Assembly: GCA_934481355.1 (NCBI GenBank)
Contig: CAKSPH010000003.1
Span: 49,029 to 113,028, forward strand
Source: an uncultured Oscillospiraceae bacterium
Lineage (GTDB): Bacteria; Bacillota; Clostridia; Oscillospirales; Ruminococcaceae
DNA: 64,000 nt
Direction of reading: 5' to 3'
The stretch's first letter is position 1, and each line of letters starts with the position of its first letter. Position numbers and translations under genes: made by a program. Below, in pieces: positions 8,614-16,581 of this stretch. Under the pieces are notes generated by a model, which saw nothing but the letters and a program-made list of their open reading frames with translations, did no database searches and was not told the DNA's origin.

Positions 8614-8880
8614 TTACTTGATGATGGTGATGTTGCCGAGAAGCGGAACACGGTTCTCCTGACCCTGGCAAGCGCCAACGAAAGCGATGATCCAGCATAC
8701 GAATATGAATACGCTCCAGAGCCAGCCAACGAACGGAATAGCACTGAGCAGAGAGAACAGAACCAGAACCAGCGCCTGATTGATGTGGAACTTAGCGCCT
8801 TCCTTATCGCCTGCCAGATAAGCTACGAGGAGTCCTATCCATGTAAGGTAAGCAACGATACCTGTTGTTTTTGCGTCCAT
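8614..8880 (-). CDS. Small DUF4870/Tic20-like membrane protein
   Basis: An 88-residue protein with three hydrophobic segments: an N-terminal GIVAYLTWIGLLVAYLAG, then KFHINQALVLVLFSLLSAI, then WLWSVFIFVCWIIAFVGA. The central FHINQAL stretch is the hallmark of the DUF4870 family. Function is unknown; members sit in the cytoplasmic membrane. The start at 8880 is set by AGGAGG 7-8 bases upstream; the open frame extends 15 codons further without support. It has its own promoter (8961-8989). Confidence 0.8.
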   Translation of the reverse strand: MDAKTTGIVAYLTWIGLLVAYLAGDKEGAKFHINQALVLVLFSLLSAIPFVGWLWSVFIFVCWIIAFVGACQGQENRVPLLGNITIIK

Positions 8881-8960
8881 AAAAATTACCTCCTGAAATG
8901 TAAGCGCCCTGCATTTGACTGCCACAAGTCTTTGTGAATTTTATGCAGCGCTTTAATATA

Positions 8961-8989
8961 ATGATATAATAAAAAATGACTTTTGTCAA
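8961..8989 (-). promoter_or_regulatory. Promoter of the DUF4870-type gene
   Basis: Minus strand: -35 TTGACA (complement of 8984-8989), a 17-base spacer and -10 TATCAT (complement of 8961-8966). Confidence 0.7.
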
Positions 8990-9005
8990 CAAAATACTCG
9001 TTATA

Positions 9006-9021
9006 TTTCAGGTACCTGAAA
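9006..9021. promoter_or_regulatory. Perfect 16-bp palindrome, possible operator
   Basis: TTTCAGGTACCTGAAA is fully palindromic with no loop, so it is better suited to a DNA-binding dimer than to an RNA hairpin. It sits between the hemZ stop (9027) and the -35 of the DUF4870-type gene (8984-8989). Confidence 0.4.
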
Positions 9022-9026
9022 GGATT

Positions 9027-10448
9027 TTATACAAAAAAGCTAAAAATTTCTTTTTTGTTATCAATTATATCGGTAAATCTGTCCAAATATTCGTAAGGAT
9101 ATTTAGGGTTCATAAGACGGACTATCCTTCCGTTCTGCCGGTCGACCAGCTTTGTGGAGGCTCCCGCGCCCACCGCAAGTATAGTCTGGAGCTCTTCCAT
9201 GATGTAGGTGTTATAAAGGCTTTCGCAGCCCGGCTTCGAATATCCGGTGTTCTCCTGATTGTCGGCGGTGTTTTTCTGCCGGTAGAGGTAATAGGGAACG
9301 TATCCGCATTCCGCAAGCTTTTTGTGGGAGTAGTCTATCATGCGCTCAGCAGCGCCGGATTCGCCGTCGCAGCCCTCGTGGAACAGCCTTGCCGCGCGTT
9401 TCAGCGACAGGCTGTGCACCGTGATGTTCTCCGGGGAAAGCGCGCACACCCGGTCAAGGCTCGCGGTGAAACTCTCGTATGTGTCCGTGGGGAGTCCAGC
9501 GATGAGATCCATGTTTATCACGTCGAACCCGACTTCCCGCGCCATCAGGAACGCCTGCTCGGTCTGTGCGCTGTCGTGAGCCCTGCCTATGGCTTTCAGC
9601 ACATCGTCGTTCATAGTCTGAGGGTTCACGCTGACGCGCCCGGCTCCGGCCGCCTTTATCGCCTCGAGCTTTTCAATGGTTATCGTGTCCGGTCGTCCGG
9701 CTTCAACGGTGAATTCCCGGATATGCGACAGGTCGAAGCAGTCCAGTCCGGCAAACAGCCGCTTCAGCTGCTCCGCTGAAAGCACCGTTGGGGTACCTCC
9801 GCCGACATATATTGTATCTGGAATAAGCCCGAGATGCCGTGATATCGAAGCAAGCTGCTTCATTTCCTCGATCATTCTGCCGAGGTATTCGTCAAGCCGC
9901 GCCGCCGCCTGCTGGACAGAATGCGACACAAAACTGCAATAACTGCACCTTGTCGGGCAGAAAGGAATGGAGATGTACAGGCTGAACGAATTTGCGGGAA
10001 TACTCGCTTCAAGCGGTTTCTGGACTTCCTCTATCCTGCGGGCGAGGGCGAGTTTCCTGCTGCTGACAAGGTACCCCTGAACCGCCTGAGCGTCCGTCAT
10101 TCTGGACAGCACCTTTACCGGACGCACTCCGGTGAGAATGCCCCAGGGCAGGTCGCGCCCGGTGAACTCCCGGAGAGCCTTGTACAGCAGAATGCACATT
10201 TCGCGCTCCTGATCCTTTTCCGGCATATCGGCGGGGACGCTCCGGCTCATGGAGTAGCGTTTTCCGCCGCAGACCAGCTCCACAAGCAGGGTGTATCCGC
10301 CGCTGTTTTCCGTGCGCTCGGTCAGGCAGTATTCGCCCTGTGCGTCCGCCCTTTCAGTTGAGAGCTTTATCTGGACCGGCGGGAAGAAGTTCCTGAAAAG
10401 CCGTTCCGCCTCGTATTGAAATTTGTGATTGCTGAAAATAAGTGTCAT
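9027..10448 (-). CDS. hemZ: HemZ-type radical SAM coproporphyrinogen dehydrogenase-like protein
   Basis: A 473-residue protein. The N-terminal 150 residues match the HemZ-specific region (PWGILTGVRPVK) and are followed by a radical SAM domain with CPTRCSYC, the CX3CX2C cluster site (about residues 170-177), then YVGGGTPTVL and FTVEAGRPDTI as in HemN. True HemN oxidatively decarboxylates coproporphyrinogen III; HemZ-type paralogues are common in clostridia without a full heme pathway, so the substrate is uncertain. The ATG (10448-10446) overlaps the TGA of the upstream HAD gene (ATGA), indicating translational coupling. The open frame extends upstream without support. Confidence 0.88.
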   Translation of the reverse strand: MTLIFSNHKFQYEAERLFRNFFPPVQIKLSTERADAQGEYCLTERTENSGGYTLLVELVCGGKRYSMSRSVPADMPEKDQEREMCILLYKALREFTGRDLPWGILTGVRPVKVLSRMTDAQAVQGYLVSSRKLALARRIEEVQKPLEASIPANSFSLYISIPFCPTRCSYCSFVSHSVQQAAARLDEYLGRMIEEMKQLASISRHLGLIPDTIYVGGGTPTVLSAEQLKRLFAGLDCFDLSHIREFTVEAGRPDTITIEKLEAIKAAGAGRVSVNPQTMNDDVLKAIGRAHDSAQTEQAFLMAREVGFDVINMDLIAGLPTDTYESFTASLDRVCALSPENITVHSLSLKRAARLFHEGCDGESGAAERMIDYSHKKLAECGYVPYYLYRQKNTADNQENTGYSKPGCESLYNTYIMEELQTILAVGAGASTKLVDRQNGRIVRLMNPKYPYEYLDRFTDIIDNKKEIFSFFV

Positions 10449-11203
10449 TTCGTATATCCTTTTTGCTGCTTGAAAAAATACTCCGTCACGAATTCCGGGA
10501 ACCTTTCCCGGGGAGAGGTGACCTTTCTGCGCGCCGTTATCATGTCCTCCGGCATATCGTCGGGGAACAGCGCCGTATCTGCGATATTCAGCAGGGGCAC
10601 GTCCATAGGGCTGTCTCCCGCGCATATTATCTCTTGCCCGGGAGCCGCCCTGTCGGCAAGCCGTTTTGCGAGTGTACCCTTACAGAGCTTTTCCGGCAGG
10701 GCGTAAAGCTTCGCTCCGGTGCAGAAGCATTTCACGCGCTCTCCGGCGGCGCCCCTGAGCGATTCCAGCGAGATTTCCGGGCGCTGCGACTTTGTGAAGA
10801 GGAACAGCCCGTCAACCATGCGTATCTCAAAGCTGCGGTGAGGGTCGCGCTCCATGGCTTCGCGGCAGCGGGAGAGCTCCGCGCGGCATTCCTGCGTGAA
10901 GCTGCGGGTGAGCTCCGCCCATTCCGGGTCGGGAGTACCGTTCACCAGCAGAGTGCCGCCGTTGTCCGCGAGGGCGTATTCCGGCGCGAAGCCCTCCGGG
11001 AAGCTTATCCTGCGGTACTGCTCAATGCTCCGGGTGGTCACCGGGATCACCGTAATCCCGGGCAGAAGCTCCGCCTGCCTTGCCGTAATGCAGGATATTT
11101 CAGCGCCGTCCTTGTATTCGCATACAACGTCCCCGGGAAGCTTTTTCCCGGCGGAGAAAATCAGCGTGCCGTCAAGGTCAGAGAAGAAAACCGCGTCACA
11201 CAT
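10445..11203 (-). CDS. HAD superfamily phosphatase linked to the PRTase/StiP gene
   Basis: A 252-residue HAD hydrolase. Motif I is FSDLDGTL near the N-terminus (nucleophile Asp), a Thr-rich VIPVTTRS gives motif II, and CAGDSPMDVPLL (about 207-218) is motif IV. A cap insert between them fits the Cof/IIB type. It overlaps the upstream PRTase fusion gene by 8 bases and the downstream hemZ by 4, so it is firmly in one operon. HAD phosphatases of this kind accompany PRTase/TRSP/StiP genes in the Ter-associated cluster described by Anantharaman, Iyer and Aravind, where they are proposed to dephosphorylate a nucleoside-like product. Its exact substrate is unknown. Confidence 0.8.
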   Translation of the reverse strand: MCDAVFFSDLDGTLIFSAGKKLPGDVVCEYKDGAEISCITARQAELLPGITVIPVTTRSIEQYRRISFPEGFAPEYALADNGGTLLVNGTPDPEWAELTRSFTQECRAELSRCREAMERDPHRSFEIRMVDGLFLFTKSQRPEISLESLRGAAGERVKCFCTGAKLYALPEKLCKGTLAKRLADRAAPGQEIICAGDSPMDVPLLNIADTALFPDDMPEDMITARRKVTSPRERFPEFVTEYFFKQQKGYTK

Positions 11204-13385
11204 TGTCCATCACCCTGATTATGCCGCAGGCCTCGTAGCACCTGAGCGGGTACTCCCGGACTTCAACGCCCTTTTCCTGCGCCAGCTCCACTATGTGCCG
11301 GGTAAGCGGGCTGTTTTTGTCCCGCAGGAGTATCAGCTCCGGAATGCGCCGCAGGAGCACCCGGGTAGTTTCGCCGATCCCCGGTTTTACCAGCTTGATG
11401 TCCTTCACGCCGAATTTCTCAGCGATATCCCGCGCCTCCGCAAGACCGCCGCCGGATATTGCCAGAGGGAGGGGAGCGGCTTCATAGCTCATTTCGCGCT
11501 CTATCGCCGAGATGAAATCCATCGTCCGGTCGGAGCCCGCAAGCTCCCCGAAGTACGCCGCCCCGTGGAATCCGTCCGGACTTATCAGTCCGTCTTTCAG
11601 CACGGTGCGGCTGAAAAGCCCGGAAACCACGCTGTTAAGGCAGGCGCAGGGGATAAACATATCCTTGTGAGTCCCGCACAGCCTGCAAAGCCCGGCAGGG
11701 TCAGCGAGCACGGCGATCTCGCACAGCCTGTCGAGCCTGTCCCTGCCTATCCCGTATTCATACAGCGGGAATTGCTCCATAGCGCTGCGGAGGGTGCGGG
11801 TTATCATGCCCTTTCCCGTCCAGCCGTCGATGAACTGGATCCCCCCGGCGGGGTGCCGTGCGAGGATATATTCCATAGCCCGGCGGTCTATTCCGCGCCC
11901 GACGATTATCGAAATTGAGTAGTGCGGCAGGGAAACGCCGTATTTCTTCCGGATATAGCGCTTTATCAGCACTCCTGCCGGAGTGCCCGCCCGTGCGAGG
12001 GAGACAAGCACGGCGCGCCTGCCCTTTTCCGCCCATATCGCTTCTGCAACTGTGCGTACCGCGTCTGCGTTCGGCTTCGCCCAGAGCTTCAGCCCGCGCT
12101 CATATTCCTGAAAATACGCCGGGGACGGCTCGTATTCCGCCGGGAGGAGCTCGCTGTAATGCGTCCCGCCCTGTATCAGCTTTTCGCGCTCCTTTGCGGG
12201 CAGCGGCGGGAGCTTTCCGGTGACGTCGGTCAGCAGAAGCTGAACGTCCTCCGGCGGGTAGCTTGTCGGGAGCTTCTTCCCGTGCCAGTGGATAACGACC
12301 GCCTTTCTGCCACCTGCGGCTCCGCAGAGCGCCCGCAGCGCGGATTCGTCCGGCGATTCCGCGTCCGTCATGATGACGCTGAGGTCGCACGGCTGGCTGT
12401 TGTAGAGGTGCACGGTGCGCTCCGGGTCGTAAACGCTCGGAAGCTTCGCGCGGTTCACTATCGGGTATTCTCCGGGCGCGGGGAGCTCAAAACCGCCCCT
12501 GCCGGATTCCGCCGGGAGCATAGGACTTCTGGTGGTGCAGTGAACCACGACCCGTCCGAATTTCTTCGAGAGCATTTTCCCCAGAAGAAGCGGCGCATAG
12601 CAGAATTCCTCCGTGCCGATTATCTCCAGCACCTTGCCGGGGGAATCAGGAAATTCCGCCGCAAGCCGGGCGCAGAAGCCGCGCGTTTCCGTGATGAAGC
12701 TGTCTGAGATTACGCCGAGCCGCGGGTCGAATATCGCGTTTATGTGCCGTATCTCTCCGGCGCTCCGAGGCTGCGTTTCCCTGTCGGGAATGAAGCTGTC
12801 CGGGATCGTGCGGTTGGTCATATCATCAAGCCGGGCGAGATAAACCGGGGTCATTCCATTGTCGGAGAGAAGCTCAAGGCTCTCCGCCGAAGCCGCCAGA
12901 GCCGCCGCGAATATATCGCACCCCGGCGCAAGACAGCCGTCCAGGGCGTTTTTGAGGTTTACGGCGGTGCGCCCGGTTGTGAATTCATCGTCCACAAAAA
13001 TCACCTGCGAAGCCCTGCGGAGCGCGTCCTCGTCCCGCACGCACAGGAAGTGCTGCTTGGCGTGGCTGTGGCGTTCCTCAAATGAAATTGCCGGAGCCCA
13101 ATCCGGGAGCTTTTCCCTTGTGGTGGTCAGCAGAAAGCAGTCGTGGAAGAATCCGGATACCACCGCGCCTATCGCCGTGGCAGTCTCCGCGAATGCGACA
13201 ACAACGGTGGGCTTTTCCGAGCGCCCGTCCTGCGCGAGCTTCTGCCCGAGCTGCTCCATCAGCTCCAGCGAAGCCGCCGGGTCGGACGGAAAATGCTTAG
13301 CCTGCCGCGTGTTCAGGATTATGTGGGCGCGGTTGGGATTGTTCTCGCGCTTTGCGAGAAACAGGTGCGATACGTTGCTTTTCAT
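11196..13385 (-). CDS. Fused PRTase - TRSP - StiP-like - PELOTA protein
   Basis: This 729-residue protein carries four domains in order. (1) About 1-200: phosphoribosyltransferase fold with the PRPP loop VIFVDDEFTTGRTAV near 135. (2) About 215-350: TRSP domain, with the naming motif CTTRSPML near 282 and the GTEEFCYAPLLLG stretch. (3) About 400-610: StiP-like domain, with LVSLARAGTPAGVLIKRY, FIDGWTGKGMI and PCACLNSVVSGLFSRTVL. (4) About 620-729: PELOTA-like RNA-binding domain. In many bacteria these are two separate proteins next to tellurite-resistance (ter) genes; the pathway is predicted to build a nucleoside-like metabolite. No biochemical role is established. The start at 13385 is set by GGAG five bases upstream, rather than the ATG at 13403. 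Confidence 0.82.
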   Translation of the reverse strand: MKSNVSHLFLAKRENNPNRAHIILNTRQAKHFPSDPAASLELMEQLGQKLAQDGRSEKPTVVVAFAETATAIGAVVSGFFHDCFLLTTTREKLPDWAPAISFEERHSHAKQHFLCVRDEDALRRASQVIFVDDEFTTGRTAVNLKNALDGCLAPGCDIFAAALAASAESLELLSDNGMTPVYLARLDDMTNRTIPDSFIPDRETQPRSAGEIRHINAIFDPRLGVISDSFITETRGFCARLAAEFPDSPGKVLEIIGTEEFCYAPLLLGKMLSKKFGRVVVHCTTRSPMLPAESGRGGFELPAPGEYPIVNRAKLPSVYDPERTVHLYNSQPCDLSVIMTDAESPDESALRALCGAAGGRKAVVIHWHGKKLPTSYPPEDVQLLLTDVTGKLPPLPAKEREKLIQGGTHYSELLPAEYEPSPAYFQEYERGLKLWAKPNADAVRTVAEAIWAEKGRRAVLVSLARAGTPAGVLIKRYIRKKYGVSLPHYSISIIVGRGIDRRAMEYILARHPAGGIQFIDGWTGKGMITRTLRSAMEQFPLYEYGIGRDRLDRLCEIAVLADPAGLCRLCGTHKDMFIPCACLNSVVSGLFSRTVLKDGLISPDGFHGAAYFGELAGSDRTMDFISAIEREMSYEAAPLPLAISGGGLAEARDIAEKFGVKDIKLVKPGIGETTRVLLRRIPELILLRDKNSPLTRHIVELAQEKGVEVREYPLRCYEACGIIRVMDNV

Positions 13386-13407
13386 ATTTACTCCAAACCT
13401 CATTGTC

Positions 13408-14103
13408 TCAGAGCTTCATCGTTCTCTCCCTCGGGTAGACCTTGCCCTCCCTCAGCAGCCGGAGATAGTCTGCGGGGCAGTTTATCGGCTCCGGGACGTC
13501 TATCCCGCCGCCGAAAAGCTTGTCGAGATGGTGGCTGTCGGAGCCGCCGGTCTTTATCAGTCCGTAGCTGTCCGCGTAGAGCTTCGCGCGCTCGTTGTAC
13601 AGCTTGCGCGGGTCGTGGCTTGCGTTGATTACCTCCACGGCGTCAACATCGCAGGGATAAAGGCTTATGTGGTGGATATAGGAATCATAGCGGAAAGGGT
13701 GCGCGTGCACTATGAAGCACCCCAGCTCCTCGCGGAGTTTTCTGAACAGAATGCGCTCGTCCGTGTGCATGAGAAGTTCCTCGTTCTGCTTCATCCAGTC
13801 CTTTTCCATGCCGTAGATGAGGAAATCCGCGTTGTAAACCGTGAACTCACAGCCGAACCAGACCTTGAGCCCTATCTCGTCGCCGATCTCCCTGGCGTGC
13901 TCATAGCCGAGGAAATAGCGGTCCACACGTTCCTCCCAGGGCAGGTCACGGGGGACCGCCGTGTTCGCGTTGAAGAAGTGGTCGGTGATGAAAATGCCGT
14001 CATAGCCGAGTTCCTTGTGGGCTCTCGCCATGTCCGCCGCCGGTGCGGAGGCGCAGGCGCTGCCTTCCCTTGTGTGGAGATGCGTTTCATATTTGTACAT
14101 CAT
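13408..14103 (-). CDS. PHP-domain metal-dependent phosphoesterase
   Basis: A 231-residue protein with the PHP metal motifs in order: ETHLHTREGSAC (HxH), FITDHFF (DH), a glutamate in FGCEFTVY, FIVHAHPFRYD and GGSDSHHLD. PHP proteins hydrolyse phosphate esters using a trinuclear metal site; the substrate is not predictable. GGAGG lies 6 bases before the ATG at 14103, so the longer open frame is rejected. It is the first gene of a minus-strand operon (22 bases to the PRTase fusion, then HAD and HemZ) and has a strong promoter at 14144-14172. Confidence 0.85.
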   Translation of the reverse strand: MMYKYETHLHTREGSACASAPAADMARAHKELGYDGIFITDHFFNANTAVPRDLPWEERVDRYFLGYEHAREIGDEIGLKVWFGCEFTVYNADFLIYGMEKDWMKQNEELLMHTDERILFRKLREELGCFIVHAHPFRYDSYIHHISLYPCDVDAVEVINASHDPRKLYNERAKLYADSYGLIKTGGSDSHHLDKLFGGGIDVPEPINCPADYLRLLREGKVYPRERTMKL

Positions 14104-14143
14104 TTGTACCTCCAAAGGTATGCACATTAAATCATACAGGGAT

Positions 14144-14172
14144 ATTGTATCACAAAGGACGGATTTTTGCAA
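14144..14172 (-). promoter_or_regulatory. Promoter of the PHP-PRTase-HAD-hemZ operon
   Basis: Minus strand: -35 TTGCAA (14167-14172), a 17-base spacer and -10 TACAAT (complement of 14144-14149). The leader to the ATG at 14103 is about 35 bases. Confidence 0.7.
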
Positions 14173-14233
14173 TATGAAAATACGGGAATTTACCGCCGTT
14201 TATCCGCATAATATGGCAGTATGGGGTGATCAT

Positions 14234-14524
14234 ATGGTTTACAGCTTCAACGACCTGAAGTGCAAGGAGATAATCAATATCCGCAACGGATGCCGCATAG
14301 GATTCCCGGACGATATCGAATTTGAGAACTGCACCGCGAAGATATGCAGGCTGATAGTATTCGGCAGGGCGCGCTTCTTCGGGCTGTTCGGGCGGGAGGA
14401 CGATATTTGTATAAAATGGTGCGACATAGAGGTCATCGGCGAGGATACCATACTCGTTTCCTGCGAGGATTCGTCAGGATCGACAAAAAAACGTGGGAGG
14501 CTGTTTGGAAATTTGTTAAAGTAG
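14234..14524 (+). CDS. ylmC: YlmC/YmxH family PRC-barrel protein
   Basis: A 96-residue PRC-barrel protein. VYSFNDLKCKEIINIRNG followed by GFPDDIEF matches the YlmC/YmxH family, which is typical of endospore-forming Firmicutes but has no defined biochemical role. The C-terminus is short and basic (STKKRGRLFGNLLK). The start at 14234 is chosen because GGGGTG lies 5 bases upstream and the protein then has family length; the open frame itself runs far upstream, overlapping the divergent PHP gene. Confidence 0.8.
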   Translation: MVYSFNDLKCKEIINIRNGCRIGFPDDIEFENCTAKICRLIVFGRARFFGLFGREDDICIKWCDIEVIGEDTILVSCEDSSGSTKKRGRLFGNLLK

Positions 14525-14539
14525 ACAGCAGGTTTTGTG

Positions 14540-14568
14540 TTGAAAAAAGCGGCTGTTTGTGGTATAAT
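14540..14568 (+). promoter_or_regulatory. rpsB-tsf promoter
   Basis: -35 TTGAAA (14540-14545), a 17-base spacer, -10 TATAAT (14563-14568). It gives a leader of about 125 bases before rpsB. Confidence 0.85.
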
Positions 14569-14620
14569 ATTTCAGTAAGTGTGCGGTAATACTATGCACA
14601 AATACACACACGGCCTGGCA

Positions 14621-14650
14621 GTTCCGCCGGTGCGCTCACGCGTCCGGAAC
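14621..14650 (+). promoter_or_regulatory. Structured 5' leader of rpsB
   Basis: GTTCCG (14621-14626) pairs with CGGAAC (14645-14650), enclosing a smaller stem GCG-CTCA-CGC (14632-14641). Such a long structured leader before rpsB suggests autogenous control by S2 as in other bacteria. I cannot match it to a named leader class. Confidence 0.4.
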
Positions 14651-14699
14651 ACAGCAGGCGTGGAGGAAAAAATCAACCAAATTTCAGGAGGAAACACAA

Positions 14700-15431
14700 A
14701 TGGCAGTAGTATCTATGAAGCAGCTTCTCGAAGCCGGCGTACATTTCGGTCACCAGACAAGAAGATGGAACCCTAAGATGGCTCCCTACATCTTCACAGA
14801 GAGAAACGGCATCTACATCATCGACCTTCAGAAGACCGTAAGAAAGCTCGACGAGGCTTACAACTTCATTCACGAGGTTGCAGCCAACGGCGGCGAGATC
14901 CTGTTCGTAGGCACCAAGAAGCAGGCTGCTGATTCCATCAAGGAAGAGGCTACCCGCGCAGGCGCTCATTTCGTAAACGCCAGATGGCTCGGCGGTATGA
15001 TGACCAACTTCAAGACCATCCAGAGAAGAATCGCAAGACTTGAGCAGCTCCACACAATGGAGACAGACGGCACATTCGACCTGCTCCCCAAGAAGGAAGT
15101 TGTTAAGCTCAACCTCGAGATCGAGAAGCTTGAGAAGTTCCTCGGCGGTATCAAGAACATGAAGAAGCTCCCCGGCGCTCTCTTCGTTGTTGACCCCCGC
15201 AAGGAGAAGATCGCAGTATCCGAGGCAAAGAAGCTCGGTATCCCGGTAGTTGCTATCGTTGATACAAACTGCGATCCTGACGAGATCGACTATGTAATCC
15301 CCGGCAACGACGACGCTATCAGAGCTGTTAAGCTCATCGCAGGCGCTATGGCTGACGCTATCATCTCTGCAAAGCAGGGCACAGAGGAAGCTGCCGCTGA
15401 GCAGGAAGCTCCCGCTGAGGACGCTGAGTAA
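14700..15431 (+). CDS. rpsB: 30S ribosomal protein S2
   Basis: A 243-residue small-subunit protein. The family signatures are clear: [20 protein letters not shown] at the N-terminus, then [30 protein letters not shown], and [16 protein letters not shown] followed by [14 protein letters not shown] Glu/Ala-rich tail ([15 protein letters not shown]) extends past the core. AGGAGG lies just before the ATG. It is co-transcribed with tsf in the usual order, with a repeat element in the 93-base gap. Codon use is biased towards AAG/CTC, as expected for a highly expressed gene. Confidence 0.99.
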   Translation: MAVVSMKQLLEAGVHFGHQTRRWNPKMAPYIFTERNGIYIIDLQKTVRKLDEAYNFIHEVAANGGEILFVGTKKQAADSIKEEATRAGAHFVNARWLGGMMTNFKTIQRRIARLEQLHTMETDGTFDLLPKKEVVKLNLEIEKLEKFLGGIKNMKKLPGALFVVDPRKEKIAVSEAKKLGIPVVAIVDTNCDPDEIDYVIPGNDDAIRAVKLIAGAMADAIISAKQGTEEAAAEQEAPAEDAE

Positions 15432-15456
15432 TTCCGGACAGGAACTTAAATAATCA

Positions 15457-15502
15457 AGGCACCTCTAAAAACCATGGCGCGAGCAGATTTTTAGAGGTGA
15501 CC
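15457..15502 (+). repeat. Short complete inverted-repeat element (copy b) between rpsB and tsf
   Basis: Left end GGCACCTCTAAAAA (15458-15471) and right end TTTTTAGAGGTGACC (15488-15502) are inverted repeats around a 16-base centre containing CGAGCAGA. It folds into one hairpin. It shares ends with the elements at 28967 and 32187 and its centre with the copy at 63725. Confidence 0.8.
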
Positions 15503-15524
15503 ATAACAGTAAAGGAGAACACAA

Positions 15525-16451
15525 ATGGCTAACATTACAGCAAGCGAAGTCAAGGAACTTCGTGAAATGACCGGCTGCGGCATGATGGACTGCAAGAGAG
15601 CCCTCGTTGAGGCTGACGGCAACAGAGACGAGGCCGTTAAGATCCTCCGTGAAAAGGGTCTTGCAAAGGCTGCAAAGAAGGCAGGCAGAATCGCTGCCGA
15701 GGGTATCGTAAAGGCTAAGGTCAACGGCACAAACGGCGTTATCGTTGAGATCAACTGCGAGACAGACTTCTGCGCAAAGAGCGACAAGTTCCTTGATCTC
15801 GTTGAGACCATCACTGACACTATCCTCGCTAACGACGTTGCAGACGTTGAGGCTCTCAAGAACTGCACAGTTGCAGGCGGCACACAGACCGTTGCTGAGT
15901 ATATGACAGAGAAGATCGCTACCATCGGTGAGAACATGAACATTCGCCGTTTCACCAAGATGACCGGCACACTCGTTCCCTATATGCACGATGGCGGCAG
16001 ACTCGGCACTCTGGTCAAGATCGATACCGACAAGCCTGAGGATGCAACAGTTCTCGCCTGCGGCAAGAACGTAGCTCTCCAGATCACCGCTCTTAACGCA
16101 CAGTATGTATCTCAGAACGATATCCCTGCTGACGTTCTCGCTAACGAGAAGGAAGTTCAGCTCGGCCTCGTAAAGACTGAGAATGCACAGTCCGCTAAGC
16201 CCAAGCCCGACAACGTTCTTGAGAAGATCGTTGAGGGCCGTCTCAGAAAGTACTTCGAGGAAGTTTGCCTCCTCGACCAGAAGTACTTCAAGGACGATAC
16301 AATGACTATCGCTAAGTATGTTGAGTCTGAAGCTAAGGCAGCAGGCGCGTCCATCAAGGTTGTTTCCTTCGTTCGCTACGAGCGCGGCGAGGGCATCGAG
16401 AAGAAGCAGGACGATTTCGCTGCTGAAGTTGCTCAGATGGCTAAGGGCTGA
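15525..16451 (+). CDS. tsf: Translation elongation factor Ts
   Basis: EF-Ts exchanges GDP for GTP on EF-Tu. The 308-residue protein opens with ITASEVKELREMTGCGMMDC, then KRALVEADGNRDEAVKILRE, and has the second signature NGVIVEINCETDFCAKSDKF (about 65-84). Two core repeats and the C-terminal segment are complete. AAAGGAG precedes the ATG, 23 bases after the end of repeat copy b. It ends at a strong terminator. Confidence 0.99.
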   Translation: MANITASEVKELREMTGCGMMDCKRALVEADGNRDEAVKILREKGLAKAAKKAGRIAAEGIVKAKVNGTNGVIVEINCETDFCAKSDKFLDLVETITDTILANDVADVEALKNCTVAGGTQTVAEYMTEKIATIGENMNIRRFTKMTGTLVPYMHDGGRLGTLVKIDTDKPEDATVLACGKNVALQITALNAQYVSQNDIPADVLANEKEVQLGLVKTENAQSAKPKPDNVLEKIVEGRLRKYFEEVCLLDQKYFKDDTMTIAKYVESEAKAAGASIKVVSFVRYERGEGIEKKQDDFAAEVAQMAKG

Positions 16452-16473
16452 TAAGTTCCGCAGAAATTACAAT

Positions 16474-16505
16474 GCAGACCTCTTTTGGGGTCTGCAATTT
16501 TTTTG
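16474..16505 (+). terminator. rpsB-tsf operon terminator
   Basis: GCAGACC (16474-16480) pairs with GGTCTGC (16489-16495), followed by AATTTTTTTG. Confidence 0.92.
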
Positions 16506-16507
16506 TA

Positions 16508-16536
16508 TTGACAACGCCGATTGCTGATGTTATAAT
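16508..16536 (+). promoter_or_regulatory. Promoter of the GT2 glycosyltransferase gene
   Basis: Perfect -35 TTGACA (16508-16513), a 17-base spacer and perfect -10 TATAAT (16531-16536), directly after the tsf terminator. Confidence 0.9.
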
Positions 16537-16581
16537 AAATATAAGTGTAAAATCATAGCATAGATGGAAAAGAGGTCAGAT

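Noticed and set aside
11915-12707. Long plus-strand open frames opposite the PRTase/TRSP/StiP fusion gene
   Set aside because: GC-rich codon bias of the real gene opens the opposite strand; translations are Arg/Pro-rich with no motif, and no ribosome binding site precedes them.
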